DNA of 64,000 nucleotides from Gammaproteobacteria bacterium (GTDB taxonomy: Bacteria; Pseudomonadota; Gammaproteobacteria; Burkholderiales; Burkholderiaceae_C), in the NCBI GenBank assembly GCA_018828125.1, contig JAHJWB010000003.1, positions 1-64,000 on the forward strand, read 5' to 3'. How positions within the stretch are numbered: position 1 is the stretch's first letter; each line of letters begins with the position of its first letter. A model generated the notes under the pieces. The model was not told where the DNA came from and made no database searches. It worked only from the letters and a program-made list of their open reading frames with translations. Both the position numbers and the translations under genes were made by a program. Of this stretch, positions 42,809-50,496 are shown piece by piece.

Positions 42809-44200
42809 TCAGGCCGACTTGGGCTGGTTTGACGGTTGTGTCAACGGTTGCGGCGAGGGTGGCGGCACTGCAGGCACGGGCATGGTAGGGTGCTCGGCCA
42901 TGTACTTGATCACACCCACATAGGCGGCCAGCAGCAGCACATACACCACGAGGTACGCCACCAGCGTGGTGGCGACCATGCCCGGCGCATGGGGCGCCAC
43001 GGCGTCAGCCGTCTTGAACAGGCCGTACACCAGATAAGGCTGGCGCCCGATCTCCGTCACATACCAACCTGCCAGCGTGGCCACCCAGCCCGAAAACGTC
43101 ATGCCCACCAGCGTGTACAACAGTGCGCGCGGCAACGTCGCTGGGTCTTGCCCGCGGCGGCGATACAGCACAAACGCGCCGCCCCAGGCCACAGCCAGCA
43201 TCAGCATGCCCACGCCCACCATCACGCGGAACCCCCAGAACACCGGTGCCACGGGGGGATGGGCGCCCGGAAACTCATTGAGCCCCTTAAGTTCGGCATT
43301 GATGTCGTGCGCCAAGATGAGGCTGGCGAACTTGGGGATTTGCAGCGCGTAGTCTGTGCGGCCCACTTCTTCGTTGGGCAGGCCGAACAGCGTGAGCGGC
43401 GCACCCTTTTCGGTGTGCCAGATGCCTTCAATGGCGGCGACCTTGGCGGGCTGGTGCTCCAGGGTGTTCAGGCCATGCAGATCGCCCATGAAGATCTGCA
43501 GCGGGATCACCAGCGCCACCGCCGTGATGGCCGTACGCAGTGCCTTGCGCGTGCCGTCTGTCGCCGTTCCCTTGATAAGCTGCCAAGCGCTCACGCCTGC
43601 AATCAAGAAGCCTGCAGTCAACGCAGACGCCAGCAGCTTGTGCCCCAGGCGATAGGGGAAGGATGGGTTGAACACTATCGCCAGCCAGTCCACTGCATGG
43701 AACTTGCCATCGATGATCTCGTAGCCTGCGGGCGTCTGCATCCATGAGTTCAGACTCAGGATCCAGAAGGCCGACAACGTGGTACCAAAGGCCACCATCA
43801 GCGTCGCCGTCAGGTGCACCCGCTCCGACACGCGGCCCCGGCCGAACAGCATGATGCCCAGAAAGCTGGCCTCCAGAAAAAACGCGGTCAGCACCTCGTA
43901 GCCCAGCAGCGGACCGGCGATGTTGCCCACATGCTCCATGAAGCCGGGCCAGTTGGTGCCGAACTGAAAACTCATGGTGATGCCCGACACCACACCCAGC
44001 GCAAAGGTCAGCGCGAACACCTTGGTCCAGAAGTAGTAAGCCTGCTCCCAACCCAGCGCCGCTGGCGTGCCTCGCGTGGCGGTATAGCGCAAACGGAAGA
44101 ACACCAGAAACCAGCACAGTGCAATCGTGATGGTGGGAAACAGGATGTGAAAGCTGATATTGGCTGCGAACTGGATTCGCGACAGCATGAAGGCATCCAT
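42809..44200 (-). CDS. cydA: Cytochrome bd ubiquinol oxidase, subunit I
   Basis: A 463-residue inner-membrane subunit carrying haems b558, b595 and d. The start MLSRIQFAANISFHILFPTITIALCW gives the haem-ligand His, SFQFGTNWPGFMEHVGNIAGPLLGYEVLTAFFLEASFLGIMLFG (conserved Glu residues) follows, and GWYVTEIGRQPYLVYGLFKTADAV is the quinol-side block. At 463 residues it lacks the long Q-loop insert of E. coli CydA and so resembles the short-loop (cyanide-insensitive, CIO) class. It starts 3 bp after the regulator gene's stop. Confidence 0.94.
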   Translation of the reverse strand: MDAFMLSRIQFAANISFHILFPTITIALCWFLVFFRLRYTATRGTPAALGWEQAYYFWTKVFALTFALGVVSGITMSFQFGTNWPGFMEHVGNIAGPLLGYEVLTAFFLEASFLGIMLFGRGRVSERVHLTATLMVAFGTTLSAFWILSLNSWMQTPAGYEIIDGKFHAVDWLAIVFNPSFPYRLGHKLLASALTAGFLIAGVSAWQLIKGTATDGTRKALRTAITAVALVIPLQIFMGDLHGLNTLEHQPAKVAAIEGIWHTEKGAPLTLFGLPNEEVGRTDYALQIPKFASLILAHDINAELKGLNEFPGAHPPVAPVFWGFRVMVGVGMLMLAVAWGGAFVLYRRRGQDPATLPRALLYTLVGMTFSGWVATLAGWYVTEIGRQPYLVYGLFKTADAVAPHAPGMVATTLVAYLVVYVLLLAAYVGVIKYMAEHPTMPVPAVPPPSPQPLTQPSNQPKSA

Positions 44201-44203
44201 GGC

Positions 44204-44794
44204 TCAGGCTCCTTGGTTGTTGCTCTTGGCGGTACCCGCGTTCTTGCCGGTCAACCGGTCTTTGAATTCCAGCACCCGCGTCACGGCGCTGCCCATGCCC
44301 ATCAGCTGCATGGCGGTCTCGGGCGCCAAGCGTTGCACATCATCAAACCAGGTCATCAACCGGTCAATCAGTTCGTGCATCTCGCGAATGCGCTCTTGCG
44401 CATGGCGCTCCTGGGCAGAGCTGGGTTCTTCCAGCAAGGCCATGCGCAACATCGAGAGCGTGGGTTCTATCTCACGGCGGCGGCGCTCCTCGGCCAGAAC
44501 GCGAAAGATGTCCCACACGTCCTTGGGCGCTTCAAAATACTCGCGGCGGTCACCGGGCTGGTGGCTCAGCTTGACCAGCCGCCAGGCCTGCAACTCCTTG
44601 AGACCCATGCTCACGTTCGAGCGGGAGAACTCCAGCGTTTCTGCAATCTCGTCGGCATTGATCGGGCGTGGCGACAGGAAGATGAGGGCATACATCTGAC
44701 CAACCGTCCGGTTGATGCCCCAACGGCTCCCCATCTCGCCAAAATGGGCCACAAACTGGCGGTTCAGTGGCGGTAAATGATTGACGTAGCTCAT
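44204..44794 (-). CDS. GbsR/MarR-family transcriptional regulator
   Basis: A 196-residue winged-helix protein. RTVGQMYALIFLSPRPINADEIAETLEFSRSNVSMGLKELQAWRLV is the helix-turn-helix region (about 28-75), and the C-terminal part is helical and probably used for dimerisation. The family includes GbsR of Bacillus, a repressor of glycine-betaine synthesis. Here it is the first gene of an operon with cydAB, so it probably controls the oxidase and itself. A 28-bp perfect palindrome lies 28 bp upstream of its start codon. Its start codon overlaps the stop of a 4-codon upstream ORF that owns the only good Shine-Dalgarno sequence. Confidence 0.85.
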   Translation of the reverse strand: MSYVNHLPPLNRQFVAHFGEMGSRWGINRTVGQMYALIFLSPRPINADEIAETLEFSRSNVSMGLKELQAWRLVKLSHQPGDRREYFEAPKDVWDIFRVLAEERRRREIEPTLSMLRMALLEEPSSAQERHAQERIREMHELIDRLMTWFDDVQRLAPETAMQLMGMGSAVTRVLEFKDRLTGKNAGTAKSNNQGA

Positions 44795-44805
44795 AGAGCC
44801 CGCAT
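44791..44805 (-). CDS. Four-codon upstream ORF of the GbsR-type regulator
   Basis: On the minus strand AAGGAG (44815-44810) sits 4 nt before ATG CGG GCT CTA TGA (44805-44791). Its TGA overlaps the regulator's ATG as ATGA. The same AAGGAG is 15 nt from the regulator start, too far for efficient use, so the minimal ORF (Met-Arg-Ala-Leu) may feed ribosomes into the regulator by termination-reinitiation. Confidence 0.45.
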   Translation of the reverse strand: MRAL

Positions 44806-44821
44806 TTTGCTCCTTATTTCT

Positions 44822-44849
44822 TGAATTTTCAGTAATTACTGAAAATTCA
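44822..44849. promoter_or_regulatory. 28-bp perfect palindrome, probable GbsR operator
   Basis: The left arm TGAATTTTCAGTAA is followed immediately by its exact reverse complement TTACTGAAAATTCA. The element is AT-rich in GC-rich DNA, has no spacer, and lies where the promoter of the regulator-cydAB operon is expected. Autoregulation by the encoded MarR/GbsR-type dimer is the simplest reading. Confidence 0.7.
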
Positions 44850-45005
44850 GTAGCAAGGGTTTAAGAACTCGCTGGCGGGTCGTACCACCGGGTGTCTGGA
44901 GCTGGGCCACCGAAAAAGCCGCTTCCGACGACAATAGAAGGCTTTTGTTGGTGCGGCGTGGGTCCACGCTGCTAAACCTCCTTCTCCCACCGGCTTCCGT
45001 TTCGC

Positions 45006-46133
45006 ATGCGCTCTGCAATCTCTCGCTCACCGCTGATCGATATGGTCAAAGGCATGGCGTGTATCACCATCGTCTGGCACCACCTGGCCTTTTACGGGCC
45101 GATGTCAGACATCGCCCTGCCATTGGCTCCCGCACTGATGGCCTGGCTGTATGACTACGGCCGCATGGCGGTGCAGGTGTTTCTGGTGGTGGGCGGTTAC
45201 CTCGCAGCGGGCAGCCTGGCGCCACAAGGCGTAGCGCGGTTTGACCAGGCCGGCAGCGCCATCGCCAAAAGGTTTGTCAGGCTGGTTGTGCCGTACGCAG
45301 TGGCGCTGGTACTGACGGTGGTGGTGTCTGCGTTGGTGCGTACCTCGTTGGATCACCCCTCCGTGCCGAGCGAGCCCACCTTGGCGCAGTTGCTGGCCAA
45401 CGCTTTGCTGTTGCAGGACCTGGTGCGCCAAGACGCGTTGTCGGCGGGGGTTTGGTATGTGGCCATCGACTTTCAGCTGTTCACGCTGAGCGTGCTGATG
45501 TGGGCCGGTGTGCGCGCGTTGCCTGGGGCATGGGCGCAGCGGCACGCGGTGGTCCTGGCGCGCGGATTGATCGTGGCGGGCATTGCTGCGTCGTTGTGGT
45601 TCTTCAATTGCATATCGGCACTGGACATGTGGGCGCTGTATTTTCTGGGGTCTTACGGCTTGGGCATGCTCGCCTATTGGGCGGTGCGTTCACCCAGGCC
45701 TTCACTGTGGCTGATGGCTATCGTGGCATTGGGTGGGGTGGCGTTGGCGCTTGACTACCGGGGCCGCGTGGCCGTGTCGGTGCTCACCGCTTCAGGTCTT
45801 GTGCTGGCATTGCGCTCTGAGCGCGTGCGGTCTTGGGCCGACCTGTCCGTGTGGGCTCCGCTTGTGCAGCTGGGTCAGATGTCGTACTCGGTGTTCCTGG
45901 TGCACTTCGCGGTGTGCCTCATGGTCAATGCGTTGGTAGCCACCATGTGGCCTGATTCTCTGGGGATCAATGCCCTGGGCATGTTGATGGCGTTCGTGCT
46001 CTCTCTGCTGGCGGGTCGGTGGATGTACTTGCGGGTGGAGCGGCATGTGCCGTCGTGGTCCACGGCATTGCGCTGGCAAGCCGGGCTGGTGGGAACGGGC
46101 CTGCTGGTGGTGGTGTCCAGCCACTGGGCTTGA
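45006..46133 (+). CDS. Acyltransferase family 3 membrane protein
   Basis: A 375-residue inner-membrane protein with about ten helices and the Acyl_transf_3 start IDMVKGMACITIVWHHLAFYG, which supplies the conserved His pair. VQVFLVVGGYLAAGSL and SYSVFLVHFAVCLMVN are further family blocks. Such proteins O-acylate surface polysaccharides or small molecules, or act in glucan modification (OpgC type). The start at 45006 is kept because the conserved LID-MVKG motif needs residues upstream of the second Met. No related glycan genes adjoin, so the acceptor is unknown. Confidence 0.85.
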   Translation: MRSAISRSPLIDMVKGMACITIVWHHLAFYGPMSDIALPLAPALMAWLYDYGRMAVQVFLVVGGYLAAGSLAPQGVARFDQAGSAIAKRFVRLVVPYAVALVLTVVVSALVRTSLDHPSVPSEPTLAQLLANALLLQDLVRQDALSAGVWYVAIDFQLFTLSVLMWAGVRALPGAWAQRHAVVLARGLIVAGIAASLWFFNCISALDMWALYFLGSYGLGMLAYWAVRSPRPSLWLMAIVALGGVALALDYRGRVAVSVLTASGLVLALRSERVRSWADLSVWAPLVQLGQMSYSVFLVHFAVCLMVNALVATMWPDSLGINALGMLMAFVLSLLAGRWMYLRVERHVPSWSTALRWQAGLVGTGLLVVVSSHWA

Positions 46134-46169
46134 GGCGGCGTCGCGGCACGCCCACGTGCGGTGCGCCGC

Positions 46170-46571
46170 TCACTGGTGGCGCTGCAGATTGCGCTCGCGG
46201 CGTTTGCGTTGCTTGTCCAGAAACCAAGCCATGAACGGCAGCAACAGCATCGAGCCCGGAATCACCCAGATGAACAGATAGGGGCTGACGGACGAGGCCG
46301 ACCGCATCACATCGCGCAGATGCGCGCGCTCTTCAGCGTTCCAGTTGCCTTGGCGGCGCTGCTGCACCAGCCACACCACCGACCCCTTCATAGTCGCCAT
46401 CTCGCGCTTGAGGCGGCTTTTCTCACGGCTGTTGCCCGCCAAAAACGAGCAGAACCACTCCGGCGCCCGCTCCATGCGGCGCTGAAACGCGGTGGTCGAG
46501 TCCGGGTCGAAGGTTTCGGGCAGTGCGGTGGGGTCGTTGGAGGGGGATGGCGTGGTCATGGCGGGTGCCAT
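46170..46571 (-). CDS. Small LETM1-like membrane protein
   Basis: About 133 residues from the ATG at 46571; a GTG at 46610 or ATG at 46559 are other possible starts, and none has a strong ribosome binding site. The middle is basic (EKSRLKREMATMKGSVVWLVQQRRQG). The C-terminal part, EERAHLRDVMRSASSVSPYLFIWVIPGSMLLLPFMAWFLDK, resembles the core of the LETM1 family (a Pro-containing helix with V-P-F/Y-x-x-F-I-x-x-P). One or two membrane segments are likely. Function in bacteria is unknown; LETM1 proteins are implicated in cation/proton exchange in mitochondria. Confidence 0.6.
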   Translation of the reverse strand: MAPAMTTPSPSNDPTALPETFDPDSTTAFQRRMERAPEWFCSFLAGNSREKSRLKREMATMKGSVVWLVQQRRQGNWNAEERAHLRDVMRSASSVSPYLFIWVIPGSMLLLPFMAWFLDKQRKRRERNLQRHQ

Positions 46572-46629
46572 TGTCACTGCGGGCGCAGACAACGCCAAGC
46601 GTGTTTTCACCTTGCGCTGCGGCGCGCCG

Positions 46630-47640
46630 TCAATCGCTTTGAATGTTGCGCGCCTTGATCAGTGCGCCAAACCGCGCGCTGTCTGCGGTGGCGCGGCTGT
46701 TGAACTCCGCAGGCGACATGGGTGCTGGCACGCCGCCTAGTGCGTTGATGCGCTCCTGCACGGCGGGAGTCGCAAGGGCCTTGTTGATTTCGCGGTTCAG
46801 CCGGTTCACCACGTCAGCCGGGGTGCCCGCGGGCGCATAAAAGCCGAACAAGGTGTCGGCATCAAACCCTTTGAGGCCCGATTCATCCAGCGTGGGCACG
46901 TCCGGGAACAGCGGCGAGCGTTTGGCGCTGCCCACAGCCAAGAGCTTGAGCTTGCCCGCCTTCACATGCTGCAGACCAATGCCCGGGTCAAACATGAAAT
47001 CCACCTGTCCCCCCAGCAGGTCCTGCATGGCGGGTGCTGCGCCGCGGTACGGCACATGCACAGCAAACACATCGGCCTGGGCTTTCATCATTTCTGCGGC
47101 CAGATGCGGCGAGCTGCCATTGCCGGGGGTGCCAAACGTTAGCTTGCCCGGGTTGGCCTTGAGGTGGGCCAGAAACTCCTGAACGTTGTTGACCGGCAGC
47201 GTGGGTTTCACCTCCAGAAAAACCAGCACGCGCGCCGCTGCCGCCACCGGCGTCAAGTCCTTCACGGGGTCGAACGGCATCTTGGGATACAGGTGCGGGT
47301 TGACCGACACCATGCCGCCCGAGCTCAGCAGCAGCGTGTAGCCGTCGGCAGGCGATTTGGCCGCAGCGTCTCCCCCAATGTTGCCGCCCGCGCCCCCTCG
47401 GTTTTCAATGACCACCGGTTGTCCCAGCGCGGTTTGCAGCGGCAGCGATACGGCGCGTGCAATCTGGTCGGCAGCGCCGCCCGCAGGGAAGTTCACGATG
47501 ACCTTGATCGGCTTGCTGGGCCAGGTGTCTGCCACCGCGGCGAAAGGCAGCGCGAGCGCACAAGCCGCGCAGGCCAGCGCGATGGCGTTGCGCAGGTGCT
47601 GCGTTCGGTGGAGGTGGTTTTTGTGTTGGGTTGATGGCAT
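46630..47640 (-). CDS. Bug-family tripartite tricarboxylate-type binding protein
   Basis: A 336-residue periplasmic protein with a signal peptide (ALACAACALALPFAAVADTWP) and the Bug/TctC pattern WPSKPIKVIVNFPAGGAADQIARAVSLPLQTALGQPVVIENRGGAGGNIGGDAAAKSPADGYTLL. FVPYRGAAPAMQDLLGG-like (HVPYRGAAPAMQDLLGG) and GFYAPAGTPADVVNRLN follow. Bug proteins bind carboxylated ligands and are very numerous in Bordetella and Comamonadaceae. GGAG precedes the ATG at 47640. It lies 101 bp beyond the benzoylformate decarboxylase gene on the same strand, so it may bind an aromatic keto- or hydroxy-acid; this is inference. Confidence 0.92.
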   Translation of the reverse strand: MPSTQHKNHLHRTQHLRNAIALACAACALALPFAAVADTWPSKPIKVIVNFPAGGAADQIARAVSLPLQTALGQPVVIENRGGAGGNIGGDAAAKSPADGYTLLLSSGGMVSVNPHLYPKMPFDPVKDLTPVAAAARVLVFLEVKPTLPVNNVQEFLAHLKANPGKLTFGTPGNGSSPHLAAEMMKAQADVFAVHVPYRGAAPAMQDLLGGQVDFMFDPGIGLQHVKAGKLKLLAVGSAKRSPLFPDVPTLDESGLKGFDADTLFGFYAPAGTPADVVNRLNREINKALATPAVQERINALGGVPAPMSPAEFNSRATADSARFGALIKARNIQSD

Positions 47641-47741
47641 GCTGTGTCTCCTATAAAAGCGGGGGGGGCCGGTATACCGGCTCTTGTCGGGGTGGATGTT
47701 GGCGTTGTGGGGGGATGGCTGGTGTCTGGCGGCAGCCGATG

Positions 47742-49370
47742 TCAGGCCACTTCCACCTCCACCAGGATGGAGCGGGGGCTGGCCAGCGCGTCGCGCAGCA
47801 CTTGGTGCAATTGGGCGGGGTCGCTCACCTGCACCGCCTCGCACCCTTGGCCGCGGGCCAGTGCCAGGAAGTCGAGGTCTGGCAGGTCGGTGCCTTCCAG
47901 CTTGTCGCCTTCATGAAACCCGAAGGTGGGCGCAAACTCCTGCAGCGCCGCATAGCGCCGGTTCTTGAGGATGATGAAGGTGATGGGCAGCTTCAGCTGC
48001 GCCGCGCTCCACAGGGCCTGGATGGAGTACATCGCCGAACCATCTCCGATCAGCCCGATCACCTTGCACTGCGGCTTGGCCAATGCCACCCCCACGGCGG
48101 CGGGCATGGCGTAGCCAAGGCCTCCGCTGCACATGGTGTAGAAGGTTTCGCTTTGCACGATGGGCAGGTAGGCCTGCATGGCAGCGCGGGAGCTGGGGGC
48201 TTCTTCCACCACGATGGAGGCCGCGTCGCGCACCTCGGCCAGGGTCTGCATCACATACGGCACGCTCATCAGCGGGCCAGTGGGTTCGGCACGCGGGGGG
48301 ATTGCGCGGGGTGGGGGCGGCGTGCGTGGCGACGGGGCAGGGCGCGCCAGCAGGTCCAGTACGCCCAGGCGGATGCCGCCCACGGCAGACGTGCCTTCGG
48401 GTGTCCACGCGGCGGTGGTGGGGTCTTCAATCAGCTGCACCAGTTGTGCGCCGGGTGGCACGTGGGGCCCAAAGCCCTCGACGTGGTACGTGAAGGCGGC
48501 GGCACCCAGTGCAAAGACCAGGTCGTGACCCGACAGCAGCGCCACGATCTTCTCGCGCATGGCGGGCAGCACCCCGGCAAACAGGCGGTGGTTCTGCGGA
48601 AAACCACAGCGGCCCGACATGGGCGCCACCCACACGGCTGCGTTGTGCCGCTCGGCCAGGGCCACCACATCGTCCCAAGCGCCGTCGCGGTCGACCGCCG
48701 CACCCACCACAAACACGGGCCGCTGTGCGGCATCCAGTGCGGTGCCAATCGCATCCAGCACATGCGGCTCAGGCCGCGTCTCGGTGCTGACCGTGCGGGC
48801 CTTCAGGGGGTCGCAGGGCTTGTCCCAGTCGTCTGCCGGGATGGACACCAGCACCGGCCCACGCGGCTGCTGCATGGCGATGTAGTAGGCGCGGGCAATG
48901 GCCAGCGGCACGTCTTCGGCGCGGGCGGGCTCCACGCTCCACTTCACGTACGGTTTGGGCAGCTCGGTGGCCTGGCCCGAGAACAGGAACGGGTCGAACG
49001 GCAATATGGATCGCGCCTGCTGCCCGGCGGTGATCACCATGGGCGTGCGGTTCTTGTGCGCGGTAAAGATGTTGCCCATGGCGTGGCCCACGCCGGCGGC
49101 CGAATGCAGGTTGACGAAGGCCGCGTTGCGCGTGGCCTGGGCATAGCCGTCGGCCATGCCCACCACCACGGCCTCCTGCAGGCCCAGGATGTAGCGAAAG
49201 TCGCTCGGGAAATCCAGAAACAGCGGCAGCTCAGTGGAGCCCGGGTTGCCAAAAATGGTGTTGATCTGAAAGCCGCGCAGCAGGTCCAGCACCACCTCGC
49301 GCACGGTGGGGCGGGCGGATGGCGTGGGGCGCGCAGCAGTTGCAGTGGTCGACGAGGAGGCCTGGGTCAT
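47742..49370 (-). CDS. mdlC: Benzoylformate decarboxylase (ThDP enzyme)
   Basis: A 542-residue thiamine diphosphate enzyme converting benzoylformate to benzaldehyde and CO2. Signature residues match the BFDC subgroup: Ser in FGNPGSTELPLF, the cofactor Glu in LQEAVVVGMADGYA, the active-site His in NLHSAAGVGHAMGN, and a second His in GRCGFPQNHRLFAG. The ThDP motif is GLIGDGSAMYSIQALWSAAQLKLPITFIILKNRRYAAL. Slightly longer than usual because of a Pro-rich linker (SPRTPPPPRAIPPRAEP) before the third domain. The start at 49370 (MTQASSS) is preferred over 49430. It is divergent from a LysR gene and followed by the Bug protein gene; no mandelate dehydrogenase is in view. Confidence 0.88.
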   Translation of the reverse strand: MTQASSSTTATAARPTPSARPTVREVVLDLLRGFQINTIFGNPGSTELPLFLDFPSDFRYILGLQEAVVVGMADGYAQATRNAAFVNLHSAAGVGHAMGNIFTAHKNRTPMVITAGQQARSILPFDPFLFSGQATELPKPYVKWSVEPARAEDVPLAIARAYYIAMQQPRGPVLVSIPADDWDKPCDPLKARTVSTETRPEPHVLDAIGTALDAAQRPVFVVGAAVDRDGAWDDVVALAERHNAAVWVAPMSGRCGFPQNHRLFAGVLPAMREKIVALLSGHDLVFALGAAAFTYHVEGFGPHVPPGAQLVQLIEDPTTAAWTPEGTSAVGGIRLGVLDLLARPAPSPRTPPPPRAIPPRAEPTGPLMSVPYVMQTLAEVRDAASIVVEEAPSSRAAMQAYLPIVQSETFYTMCSGGLGYAMPAAVGVALAKPQCKVIGLIGDGSAMYSIQALWSAAQLKLPITFIILKNRRYAALQEFAPTFGFHEGDKLEGTDLPDLDFLALARGQGCEAVQVSDPAQLHQVLRDALASPRSILVEVEVA

Positions 49371-49434
49371 GGAGAAAGTGCGTGCTGAGAGACGGAGTCC
49401 GATCTTCGGCGGCCATGCTTCATCCATCAATACA

Positions 49435-50361
49435 ATGAAGCGACTAAGCGGTATTCATTCAGTGCATATCAAAGACATCGACCTCAACTTGCTGCGTCTG
49501 TTCGATGCAGTGCATCGCACCCGCAATGTCAGCCGGGCGGCGGACCTTCTGGATCTGACTCAGCCCGCAGCCAGCCAGGCACTCACGCGCCTGCGCCTGC
49601 TGATCAAGGACCCCTTGTTTGTGCGCGCAGGCGGCGGCGTGCAGCCCACGCCCAAGGCCGACCGGCTGGCCGATGCCGTGCGCAGTGCGCTAGGCATGCT
49701 CGAAGAAGCGCTCAGCGAGTCCGCGCTTTTCGACCCGCTGCAATCTCGCAAGGTGTTTCGCATCCACATGAGCGATATCGGAGAAGGGCGCTTTTTGCCT
49801 GCTTTGATGCAGGCGCTTCAAAAGCAGGCGCCAGGCGTGCGACTGGAAACCTTGCCCGTGCCCCGCAGCGACATCGCGGCCATGCTCGACAGCGGGCGCA
49901 TCGACTTTGCCTTCGGCTTTTTGCCCACCGTGAAAGACACACGCAGGGTGCAGTTGCTTAAAGACCGCTACATCGTGCTGCTGCGCGCGGGCCACCCGTT
50001 CAGCCTGCGCAAGCGCAGCGGTCCCGCCTTGCTGCGTGACCTGCGGCAACTGGAGTTTGTGGCTGTGCGCACGCATTCAGACACCTTGCGCATCCTGGAG
50101 ATGCTGCAGTTGCAAGACCGCCTGCGCCTCACCGCCGAGCACTTCATGGCGCTGCCTTCCATCGTGCGGGGCACCGACCTCGCCGTGGTCATGCCGCGCA
50201 ACGTCGCCCAGACCTTTGCCGCCGACGCGGGCTACACCATCATCGAACCCGCGCTGCCGCTGCGCGACTTCACCGTGTCATTGCATTGGAGCCGCCGGTT
50301 TGAAAGTGACCCCGGCAACCAGTGGCTGCAAAGCGTGATCGTGCGGCTGTTCAGTGAATAG
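49435..50361 (+). CDS. LysR-family transcriptional regulator
   Basis: A 308-residue LysR protein with N-terminal winged helix (about 10-70: IDLNLLRLFDAVHRTRNVSRAADLLDLTQPAASQALTRLR) and a C-terminal effector domain starting at about residue 100 (KVFRIHMSDIGEGRFLPALM). The effector domain is of the NodD/NahR/PcaQ-like aromatic-responsive type. ATG at 49435 is used; GTG at 49462 is also plausible because HIKDIDLNLLRLF is the usual start region. It is divergent from mdlC with 64 bp between start codons and probably controls it. Confidence 0.9.
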   Translation: MKRLSGIHSVHIKDIDLNLLRLFDAVHRTRNVSRAADLLDLTQPAASQALTRLRLLIKDPLFVRAGGGVQPTPKADRLADAVRSALGMLEEALSESALFDPLQSRKVFRIHMSDIGEGRFLPALMQALQKQAPGVRLETLPVPRSDIAAMLDSGRIDFAFGFLPTVKDTRRVQLLKDRYIVLLRAGHPFSLRKRSGPALLRDLRQLEFVAVRTHSDTLRILEMLQLQDRLRLTAEHFMALPSIVRGTDLAVVMPRNVAQTFAADAGYTIIEPALPLRDFTVSLHWSRRFESDPGNQWLQSVIVRLFSE

Positions 50362-50370
50362 CTGTTTCGC

Positions 50371-50416
50371 TCAAAATTGATAGCTACTAACCCTTTACCA
50401 GTAAGCGATAGAGGCC
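50371..50416. repeat. Intergenic repeat A, copy 3
   Basis: TCAAAATTGATAGCTACTAA, then CCAGTAAGCGATAGAGGCC. It has the same order as 39346-39393 (ATGATAGCT...AAGCGCTAGAGGC) with some changes. It lies just after the LysR stop codon, between convergent genes. Confidence 0.7.
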
Positions 50417-50496
50417 TAAAAGGCTTGATATTTGCAATGTAAGGGTGCCGCGAAAGTTCAACTCTCCAGCCCCTCGTCGCTCCTGCATCATCACCT

